From Pseudomonas sp. BSw22131 (GTDB lineage: Bacteria > Pseudomonadota > Gammaproteobacteria > Pseudomonadales > Pseudomonadaceae): 64,000 nt of DNA. The position numbers and the translations under genes were made by a program. Below are positions 57,717 through 64,000 of this stretch, in pieces. The stretch spans positions 1,116,001 to 1,180,000 of the forward strand of contig NZ_CP113949.1 of the NCBI RefSeq assembly GCF_026810445.1, read 5' to 3'. Within the stretch, counting starts at the first letter, position 1; each line of letters begins with the position of its first letter. The notes under the pieces are model-generated. The model did no database searches, had not been told where the DNA came from, and saw only the letters and a list, made by a program, of their open reading frames with translations.

Positions 57717-58088
57717 TCAGCGCTGAGCCGCGAGGGTGATCGACACGGACTCTGCAAATCGGAGCGCGTGCGGTTTGTCGACTTCGACTTCGGCGTACTG
57801 CACAGGCTCGTGACTCATCACCAGATCCAGCACTTCCTGCGTCAAACGCTCCAGCAACGCAAAGCGGTTGTTTTCAACGTGGTGAATGATGGCTTTGGTG
57901 ATTGTGCGGTAGTTCAGTGCATGATCAATGTCGTTGTCGCGTACGGCTTCCTGCGCGGGGTACAGTATGGTCAGGTTGATCAAGACGTCCTGCTTGTTGA
58001 GAATCTCGTCTTCATTGATGCCGATGTACGTGCGCAGGCACAGATCTTTGACCCGAATGCGCGCTGTCCCTGGTTCAAGTCGTGCCAT
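57717..58088 (-). CDS. folX: Dihydroneopterin triphosphate 2'-epimerase
   Basis: 123 residues related to FolB aldolase (T-fold). [24 protein letters not shown] start and the [21 protein letters not shown] stretch match FolX. It makes dihydromonapterin triphosphate on the way to tetrahydromonapterin, the cofactor of phenylalanine hydroxylase in Pseudomonas. Follows folE by three bases and precedes a REP pair. Confidence 0.88.
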   Translation of the reverse strand: MARLEPGTARIRVKDLCLRTYIGINEDEILNKQDVLINLTILYPAQEAVRDNDIDHALNYRTITKAIIHHVENNRFALLERLTQEVLDLVMSHEPVQYAEVEVDKPHALRFAESVSITLAAQR

Positions 58089-58091
58089 GGA

Positions 58092-58655
58092 CTATTTGCT
58101 CCGTCCGATCAATTGCAGAAACTCCATACGCGTCGTGGGCAGCTCGCGAAAAGCGCCCAGCATGACCGACGTGTTCATGGTCGAATTCTGCTTCTCGACG
58201 CCGCGCATCATCATGCACATATGCTGCGCTTCAATCACGACCGCAACGCCGGACGCATGGGTCACGTCTTGAATCGCCTCGGCGATTTGTCGTGTCAGGT
58301 TTTCCTGGATTTGCAGGCGACGGGCGAACATGTCGACGATCCGCGCAATCTTCGACAAGCCCAGCACCTTGCCCGTAGGGATGTAGGCCACGTGCGCCTT
58401 GCCGATAAATGGCAGCAGGTGATGCTCGCACAGCGAATACAGCTCAATGTCTTTGACGATCACCATCTCATCGTTGTCGGACGCAAACAGCGCGCCGTTG
58501 ACGATTTCTTCTAGGGTCTGAGCGTACCCGTGACACAGATATTGCATTGCTTTTGCGGCGCGCTTCGGGGTGTCAAGCAGGCCCTCGCGTTCAGGGTCTT
58601 CACCCAGCCCAACAAGAATTTCACGGTAATGCTGTGGCAGTGACAAAGTCATCAA
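58092..58655 (-). CDS. folE: GTP cyclohydrolase I
   Basis: 187 residues. Zinc site Cys and His residues in [10 protein letters not shown] (about 76–85) and Cys in HMCMMMRG. It converts GTP to dihydroneopterin triphosphate, the first step for folate and monapterin. Starts at two adjacent ATGs (58655, 58652). Gene order folM–folE–folX is the pterin operon of Pseudomonas. Confidence 0.92.
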   Translation of the reverse strand: MMTLSLPQHYREILVGLGEDPEREGLLDTPKRAAKAMQYLCHGYAQTLEEIVNGALFASDNDEMVIVKDIELYSLCEHHLLPFIGKAHVAYIPTGKVLGLSKIARIVDMFARRLQIQENLTRQIAEAIQDVTHASGVAVVIEAQHMCMMMRGVEKQNSTMNTSVMLGAFRELPTTRMEFLQLIGRSK

Positions 58656-58673
58656 AGGGTCCTCGGGGGCAGC

Positions 58674-59384
58674 TTACTTAACGTGCCGCCCACCGTTTAC
58701 GGTCAGGGTTGTGCCGGTAACGTAAGGGTTTTCCAGCAGATAGCGCAGGCTTTGATAGACCACTTCGGCGCCAGGCTCGATGCCCAGCGCCGCTTTGGCT
58801 AGTGTGCGCGCGCGGTATGCTTCGTCGTCGTCAGGTTGAAACATCAACATCGCCGGGGAAATGCCGTTGACCTTGATCCTGGGCGCAAATCGCGCCGCGA
58901 AAGACAGCGTCAGGTTGTCCATCCCTGCTTTGGTAGCGCAGTAAGCAATGTGCTTGCTGCTGCCTTTACGGGTGACATCGTCGCCAATGTGAATAATGTC
59001 GGCCGTTTCCGAACGGTGCAACAACTCGGCGCAGTGCAGGTTGATCAGGTAAGGCGCCAGCATGTGCACGTTGACCATACGCATCAACCCATCGCCTCCG
59101 TCATCGTCGGTGTCGGGCAGCCAGTCGGACGCATTATGGACAATTGCACGCAGGGATTGGGTGTGAGTTTTCAACTGAGCAATGAAGGCGAAAATGCCCT
59201 CTTGCGAAGAAAAGTCCCCATGAATCGCGATGGCACCCAGTTCCCGCAAGCGCTGCACGCCGGGGCGCTCGGTGCGGTAGCTGACGATCACAGCGTACCC
59301 GTCGGCCAACAGTCGCTCTGCGCAATGCAGGCCGACGCGCTTGCTGGCACCGGTGATCAGGACAGGGGCAGGGTAAGAAGCCAT
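58674..59384 (-). CDS. folM: Dihydromonapterin reductase (SDR)
   Basis: 236 residues of the short-chain dehydrogenase family. NADP motif TGASKRVG (Arg as in the FolM/PTR type), catalytic Tyr-x3-Lys in AYCATKAG. It reduces dihydromonapterin to tetrahydromonapterin. The ATG at 59384 is chosen; a TTG six codons upstream is possible. First gene of folM–folE–folX, 18 bp before folE. Confidence 0.88.
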   Translation of the reverse strand: MASYPAPVLITGASKRVGLHCAERLLADGYAVIVSYRTERPGVQRLRELGAIAIHGDFSSQEGIFAFIAQLKTHTQSLRAIVHNASDWLPDTDDDGGDGLMRMVNVHMLAPYLINLHCAELLHRSETADIIHIGDDVTRKGSSKHIAYCATKAGMDNLTLSFAARFAPRIKVNGISPAMLMFQPDDDEAYRARTLAKAALGIEPGAEVVYQSLRYLLENPYVTGTTLTVNGGRHVK

Positions 59385-59628
59385 GGGCCGCTCGCGTTTC
59401 AAGTGGGGAGTCGTCGGGGTAGCGGCAGCTGCGGCGCTGAACGTGAGCGCGGGCTGCCTTTACTGCGCAATCACGCAGTCATTAGTTGCAGCAAAGTTAT
59501 ACCAAGTTGGTTGGTTGTACAACCTTGCGCAAGGGCGGGGACTGGGTCTTTATTTAAACGCAGGGTTGGATAGGCCGGTTTCGTGGGAGGGGCCGGGCGG
59601 CGCCACCACGAAACCCGTACCGAAACGG

Positions 59629-60195
59629 CTACAGGGTGGAGGCAGTTTCGACCCGCGCGGGGGCTGATGGCGTGCTGTGCAGCCAGGCGGCAAGCAGGTG
59701 AGTCGAGAGAGGTATGAACCAGAACACCATCAATGGCGTAAGGATCAGCGTGCTGATCATGATGCGCGGCAGCAACTCCAGTTGACCCAGCAACGGGCCC
59801 AGCACGAAGTTGAAAATCAGCGACACGGGGAAAAAAGCCAGCCATATAGCCACGGCCTGCTTCCAGCGAGGCGGCCGCTGTCCAATGGCCCCGAACCAGC
59901 CATCGATGCCTTTGACCCGATGTTCGGATGGCGCAGCGAACAGCCCGCTGCCACGCACCAGCCAGGAGCTTCGCGATGCCGAATGCTCCCAGGCGTGCAG
60001 AGTGGCTTCATCGGCAAAGCGGAAAATAATCTGGAATTCGTCATCGTCGGGCGGCGGAGCAAGCACACCTGAGCCGAGATAACCGGGGAAGTCTGTAGCG
60101 AGTTGTTCGCCTTCGTGCAGCCAGGTAATCAGCTCCTGGTAGCGACCGTGGGCGACGCGACGGGCAACCATCAGCGTGACGGGTGAGGTAGACAT
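59629..60195 (-). CDS. ABM-domain protein with C-terminal membrane part
   Basis: 188 residues. An N-terminal antibiotic-biosynthesis-monooxygenase-like ferredoxin fold (about 1–95; VARRVAHGRYQELITW, GYLGSGVL) is joined to two hydrophobic spans (about 113–135 and 142–165). Function unknown; such fusions are seen in many proteobacteria. Divergent from the MerR-type regulator, which may control it. Confidence 0.75.
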   Translation of the reverse strand: MSTSPVTLMVARRVAHGRYQELITWLHEGEQLATDFPGYLGSGVLAPPPDDDEFQIIFRFADEATLHAWEHSASRSSWLVRGSGLFAAPSEHRVKGIDGWFGAIGQRPPRWKQAVAIWLAFFPVSLIFNFVLGPLLGQLELLPRIMISTLILTPLMVFWFIPLSTHLLAAWLHSTPSAPARVETASTL

Positions 60196-60408
60196 TGTGT
60201 ATCTCCGATAAACGAGTGAGGTTCCCGGATAGGGAAATCACATGGCGAAACGCCGGGGTGGTGGCGTTGCGTCAGCTTCGTTGGAAAAAGCAAGCAAGGA
60301 TTATTCCTGATTCCGCTTGAAAAGCCAGAACACTTTTTCGGCGCAAGCGCTTATATGTCCAACGGCAACGTTACAATGCCTACATTACCCATGAGTGACA
60401 CTTGATCA

Positions 60409-61347
60409 ATGACCGAACTCCTGACCTACCACGCGGTTGCCGGAGCGCTGCAACAGGAAGAGCTTTTCCCTATTCGGGAAGTTTCTCGCCTGACGGGGAT
60501 CAATCCGGTCACGCTGAGGGCGTGGGAGCGTCGCTACGGTTTGATTCAGCCGACGCGCACCGAAAGCGGTCATCGCTTGTACTCACAGGCCGACATCGAC
60601 GACGTGCGCAGTATCCTGGGCTGGATAGAGCGCGGAGTGGCCGTGAGCAAGGTCGGCAAGATCCTCGCCAAGGCGCACGTTGTGCGTGCCGAGACGCAGG
60701 CCGTCGAGGGAATCCTCGGGGCTGGCGAGTGGGGTGAGTGGCAAGCGCGGCTGCGTATCGCGATCAACGGCTTTGATGAGCGCCAGCTTGAACGGCTCTA
60801 CGGGCAAGTGTTTTCTAGCTACCCAATCGCTCAGGTGTTTCAAGACATTCTGATGCCGGTGTGGCGAGAGTTCGCCTCGCAGCATGATCAGCATGGGCGT
60901 GCGAGCGAGTGGTTGTTCCTCGACAGTTTTCTGCGTGGACGCACGTTGCAGCGATTGCAGCTATCGACGGCTCATGCCGAGCAGCGCGTGGTGCTGGCAT
61001 CGATTCCCGGCCACTGCCTGGAGCTTGAGTTATGGGTCGCAGCGCTGATGATGTGCACCCCTGAAACAGCGATCATTGCGCTGGCGCCGGGGCAACCGCT
61101 GGAGGAGCTGGGCCTGGTGTGCGGCAAGATGAAGCCGGACGCGTTGGTGGTGTTTTCCAATCATCCGCCCACTGCCGAACTGGTAAAGCGCCTGGTGAAG
61201 TTGGGTTTGGGTCTGTGCTGCCCACTGGTGTTAGCCGGCGAGGCGGCGGACATCTTGCAGGACAATGCCGATGAGTCTCCCATGACATGCCTGGGCAGCG
61301 ACGCCGCCACCATGCGCCAGCGCTTGCAGCAATTCCTGACCCGCTAA
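60409..61347 (+). CDS. MerR-family regulator with B12-binding-like domain (LitR/CarH class)
   Basis: 312 residues. N-terminal MerR HTH: FPIREVSRLTGINPVTLRAWERRYGLIQP. The C-terminal half has the layout of cobalamin-binding regulators, but the histidine of the D-x-H-x-x-G site is not found, so it may be a B12-independent type as known in Pseudomonas. The ATG at 60409 has no strong ribosome site. It is near a LOV photoreceptor and folE, which points to light response. Confidence 0.78.
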   Translation: MTELLTYHAVAGALQQEELFPIREVSRLTGINPVTLRAWERRYGLIQPTRTESGHRLYSQADIDDVRSILGWIERGVAVSKVGKILAKAHVVRAETQAVEGILGAGEWGEWQARLRIAINGFDERQLERLYGQVFSSYPIAQVFQDILMPVWREFASQHDQHGRASEWLFLDSFLRGRTLQRLQLSTAHAEQRVVLASIPGHCLELELWVAALMMCTPETAIIALAPGQPLEELGLVCGKMKPDALVVFSNHPPTAELVKRLVKLGLGLCCPLVLAGEAADILQDNADESPMTCLGSDAATMRQRLQQFLTR

Positions 61348-61388
61348 ACACCTGTGGTCGACGAGGCTCGGTACGAGCCAAGGTGTTA
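61347..61388 (+). terminator. Possible terminator after the MerR regulator
   Basis: GGCTCG–GTA–CGAGCC (61365–61379) nested inside AACACCT/AGGTGTT (61347–61387). No long T tract. Confidence 0.45.
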
Positions 61389-61424
61389 GCCAAGCGGTTT
61401 AGAAGCTGCGCAGGAGGGAAGGTG

Positions 61425-62030
61425 TCAGAGGTGCATCGAGGGATGGATCTTGCGGTGTTCCTGAAGGATGTACTGGCGCAGCCGCTCGGTGTCTTCCTTG
61501 CTGTTCTGGCTCAGAAGATAAGCTGCAAGGCCCTGCTCGGTCAGGCGTTCGAAGGCGCCGCGAAGGGCAATCGGTGCGATGCCCTCAGCCACAAACCAGG
61601 CTGAAAAATACTTCGGCGGCTTGGTCTGTTTGCGAGTTTCCAGCAGGATCCCCTTGAACGAAATCTCATGCACCCAGAGTGAAGTCAGCGAGCCCTTTTC
61701 GGTATGCAAGGCAGCGGGCTCGGGGAGCACCAGCCTCCATGGACGAATTCTCGGGCCTTCTTCAAAAATGCTTGGCGCACCGAGTTCAAGGTGCAGCGCA
61801 TGGAATTCGTCTTCAACAAGGTGCAGCGGGAAGGTCATTTGCTGGTTATCGAACTGCGCCTGAATCGTCACCTGCTCATGCGCCGCGAGTCGGGTCAGCA
61901 GGTCCTGAATCTGCACACCGCCATTCACCACCAAACTGCGCGACTTGTCTCGCAGATTCAGGTTTGGGTTGTGCTGCATGTTCTGGATAAAGTCCAGTTC
62001 ATCCTGAGTAAGGATAGTGTCGCGCTGCAT
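61425..62030 (-). CDS. Conserved protein, possibly PilZ-like
   Basis: 201 residues. RPWRLVLPEP and WVHEISFKGILL lie where a PilZ domain has its Rxxx(R) and D/NxSxxG motifs; here the second motif reads E-x-S-x-x-G. Thus a weak c-di-GMP-binding-like fold is possible. Sits between the MerR regulator and the LOV gene on the LOV strand. Function not known. Confidence 0.55.
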   Translation of the reverse strand: MQRDTILTQDELDFIQNMQHNPNLNLRDKSRSLVVNGGVQIQDLLTRLAAHEQVTIQAQFDNQQMTFPLHLVEDEFHALHLELGAPSIFEEGPRIRPWRLVLPEPAALHTEKGSLTSLWVHEISFKGILLETRKQTKPPKYFSAWFVAEGIAPIALRGAFERLTEQGLAAYLLSQNSKEDTERLRQYILQEHRKIHPSMHL

Positions 62031-62102
62031 GATCGAGCTCGATTAACCGGTTATTAAAAAGCAGACCTTGAACCCCTTGGGGAGTTGCTGCCGTTCGTCA
62101 GT

Positions 62103-62558
62103 TTACCCGTTCCGTTTATTCAGTTCGATGATCTCTTTGCGAGCCTGCGCCAGTTCAGCCTGGAGTTCTATCACTTTTTCCTGAGCCTGAACCTGCTCGG
62201 TGACATCTTTCTGAACGCCGATGTAGTACATCAACCTTTCGGCATCGTTGAACACGGGCGTGATGGACAGTTCATTCCAGAAAGGCGTGCCATCCTTGCG
62301 ATAGTTGAGAAGCACCTGACGACAGGGCTGGTTATCAGCGATGGCTTTACGGATCGCATTGAGTCCGGCTTGCTGATGATCTTCGCCCTGGAGGAACCGG
62401 CAGTCTTGATAAAGGATGTCATCACCGCTGTATCCGGTCATGGCCTCGAACCCCTTGTTGACGTAAATCAGGATGTTGTCGTCGCCTTCCTGCTCGGCAA
62501 CGACGATGCCATCGTTGGAAGCATCTACCACCATCTGCAGCAGTTTTGCACTGATCAT
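62103..62558 (-). CDS. Short LOV blue-light photoreceptor (PpSB-LOV type)
   Basis: 151 residues: LOV core (about 1–120) plus a C-terminal helix, no output domain. The photoactive Cys is in YQDCRFLQG (about residue 53) and FMN-binding Asn/Gln residues follow (NYRKDGTPFWNEL, YYIGVQKDVT). It forms a Cys–FMN adduct in blue light. It is very like the P. putida short LOV proteins. The partner and output are unknown. Confidence 0.92.
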   Translation of the reverse strand: MISAKLLQMVVDASNDGIVVAEQEGDDNILIYVNKGFEAMTGYSGDDILYQDCRFLQGEDHQQAGLNAIRKAIADNQPCRQVLLNYRKDGTPFWNELSITPVFNDAERLMYYIGVQKDVTEQVQAQEKVIELQAELAQARKEIIELNKRNG

Positions 62559-62657
62559 GAGCGTGTTTCCGAGCCGATCGCGAAGTGGGCATTCTAAGAC
62601 ATTGCGCCCGGGTGGGGCATAATGCCGGACGTTTTTACTCAGTCACAGGATTACGCA

Positions 62658-63113
62658 ATGAAAGTCGCCATCCTTTCCGGATCGGTCTACGGCGCAGCCG
62701 AAGAAGTCGCCAGGCATGCCGAGTCAATCATAAAGTCTGCCGGGCATGAAGTTTTGCATAACCCGCGCATCACCTTTGCCGCGCTGCAGGCGTTTGAACC
62801 CCAAGCTTTGCTGGTCGTGACGTCGACCACAGGTATGGGCGAGTTACCCGATAACATTCAGCCCCTGTATTCGCAAATCCGGGACGTCCTGCCTTCTGCA
62901 TGGCGGGGATTGCCAGGCGGCGTTATCGGGCTTGGCGACGCCAGTTATGGCGATACGTTCTGTGGCGGCGGCGAGCAGATGCGAGAGTTGTTCGCAGAAC
63001 TGGGCGTGCGCGAAGTGCTTGAGATGCTGCGTCTTGACGCCAGCGAAACCGTTACTCCTGAAACCGACGCGGAGCCGTGGCTGGCAGATTTTCTGCAGCG
63101 CTTGAGCGCCTGA
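62658..63113 (+). CDS. Flavodoxin (MioC-like)
   Basis: 151 residues. Phosphate-binding loop SGSVYGAAEEVA (about 7–18), the TSTTGMGELPDN loop (about 56–67) and GLGDASYGDTFCGGG close to the C-terminal FMN site. Small FMN electron carrier. CAGGA precedes the ATG at 62658. Divergent from the LOV gene, 100 bp apart. Confidence 0.9.
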   Translation: MKVAILSGSVYGAAEEVARHAESIIKSAGHEVLHNPRITFAALQAFEPQALLVVTSTTGMGELPDNIQPLYSQIRDVLPSAWRGLPGGVIGLGDASYGDTFCGGGEQMRELFAELGVREVLEMLRLDASETVTPETDAEPWLADFLQRLSA

Positions 63114-63243
63114 TCCAGACGCTTCGCGGCGTTACTGACCCGCCAAGCCATTAACGTGGCTGCCAAGGCAACTCTCGCTGTTGTCATCGCTGACTAGACT
63201 GCTTGCACCCCAAGAGCAGGAAACTCACCGAGGACTCGCCATC

Positions 63244-63450
63244 GTGAATGTCTCCCTGGTTGCGCAAGGCCCTCAAGTGCCGGTCAGCTCGCAAGAGGCC
63301 AATCAAACCAGCAAGACTTTGCTGCACAGCCCCTACGACATCAACTCGGCCGGTTACACCATTCACAGCGGTGAAACCATGGGCGGTCTGTTGGTCATGC
63401 CCGGGCTGCTGCGCAAGCTGGATAAGTTTTCTCCCGGCTATGCGGCCTGA
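63244..63450 (+). CDS. Small hypothetical protein
   Basis: 68 residues, starting with GTG at 63244 after GAGGA. Hydrophilic with a few Gly/Leu at the end. The stop codon overlaps the ATG of the hydrolase gene (TGATG), so the two are coupled. No domain known. Confidence 0.6.
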   Translation: MNVSLVAQGPQVPVSSQEANQTSKTLLHSPYDINSAGYTIHSGETMGGLLVMPGLLRKLDKFSPGYAA

Positions 63451-64000
63451 TGAATATCGCCGAGATACCTCTGTCCGTATGGCGCACTCGCGGGTACGAC
63501 TTCATGTTTCGCGGGCACGCGATCCGGTACTGGGTGGCCGGGCAGGGTGAGCCTTTGCTGCTCATCCACGGTTTTCCGACTGCCAGTTGGGACTGGAATT
63601 ACCTGTGGCAACCCCTGGCGCAGCGCTATCAGGTGATCGCCTGCGACATGCTGGGCTTTGGCGATTCAGCCAAACCAAGCGCCCATCGGTACAGCCTCCT
63701 GGAGCAGGCTGATTTGCAGCAGGCACTGTTGACCCATTTGCAGATTGATCAGCCCGTTCACTTACTTGCCCACGATTACGGCGACAGCGTCGCGCAGGAA
63801 CTGCTCGCGCGTCATTGCGAGTGCCGTTTTGATCTCGGCAGTTGCGTGTTTCTCAACGGCGGACTGCTTCCGGAAGCCCACCGCGCGCTGCGGATTCAAA
63901 AGCTGTTGTTGAGCCCCTTGGGATGGATGGTCGGGCGGGTGTTTGATCGTGCCAGCCTGGACAAGGATTTCAGCCGTATTTTCGGGGTGGACACGCGTCC
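63450..64000 (+). CDS. Alpha/beta hydrolase (partial, cut by window edge)
   Basis: At least 183 residues. LLLIHGFPTASWDW carries the oxyanion HG, and the nucleophile is an Asp in LLAHDYGDSVAQ, as in haloalkane dehalogenases and epoxide hydrolases. The C-terminal His and acid lie outside the window. Starts at ATG 63450, overlapping the preceding stop by one base. Substrate unknown. Confidence 0.85.
   Translation, partial: MNIAEIPLSVWRTRGYDFMFRGHAIRYWVAGQGEPLLLIHGFPTASWDWNYLWQPLAQRYQVIACDMLGFGDSAKPSAHRYSLLEQADLQQALLTHLQIDQPVHLLAHDYGDSVAQELLARHCECRFDLGSCVFLNGGLLPEAHRALRIQKLLLSPLGWMVGRVFDRASLDKDFSRIFGVDTR

Overview
The window is chromosomal DNA from a Pseudomonas of the fluorescens/syringae/putida kind. 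Gene content and order match blocks I know from that genus: upp–hpt–mqo; rsmC–hprA; an OmpA lipoprotein–acyltransferase–pta–slyD–glutathione peroxidase block; cysZ–trxB; and folM–folE–folX. REP-type palindromes of the 'GCGCTTGCCCGCGA' kind sit in many intergenic gaps. Most of the sequence is GC-rich. One stretch, about 45.8–53.5 kb, is visibly AT-rich and uses different codons.

Layout. 0–14 kb: purine/pyrimidine salvage (upp, hpt), malate:quinone oxidoreductase, small conserved Pseudomonas proteins, two lipoproteins, a divergent SRAP/HMCES protein, a GDT1-type Mn exporter behind a yybP-ykoY (Mn2+) riboswitch, RsmC, a hydroxypyruvate reductase and a LysE exporter. 14–23 kb: an AlkK-like acyl-CoA ligase, an outer-membrane DUF1302/DUF1329 pair and a MalT/AlkS-like LuxR regulator. 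23–32 kb: a decayed mqsRA toxin–antitoxin pair, then an amide-uptake operon: amiC-like gene with an amber codon, ANTAR regulator, two ABC permeases, binding protein, formamidase and a double ATPase. 32–42 kb: HD-GYP phosphodiesterase, OmpA lipoprotein, acyltransferase, pta (no ackA beside it), slyD, glutathione peroxidase, Old Yellow Enzyme and a glycosyltransferase.

42.3–53.9 kb is a genomic island. It holds a broken integrase, a broken IS5-type transposase, a truncated type I secretion ABC gene, an AT-rich seven-gene operon and an IS30 remnant. A near-identical ~21-bp direct repeat lies at both ends. The operon encodes a SidA/IucD/PvdA-type amino-acid N-monooxygenase (split by a one-base slip in an A6 run), a stand-alone cupin, a methionyl-tRNA-synthetase-like enzyme, a DAO-type FAD oxidase, an MFS exporter, an ATP-grasp ligase and a periplasmic-binding-fold protein without a signal peptide. 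The first four are the parts of the hydrazine (N–N bond) forming machinery known from actinomycete pathways, where cupin and MetRS are fused. I read this as a previously undescribed hydrazine natural-product cluster with the hydrazine synthetase split over two genes.

54–64 kb returns to core genome: cysZ, trxB, a HopJ-family protein, the tetrahydromonapterin genes folX/folE/folM, a membrane protein with an ABM domain, a MerR/LitR-like regulator, a PilZ-like protein, a short LOV blue-light photoreceptor, a MioC-like flavodoxin and the start of an alpha/beta hydrolase gene cut by the window end.
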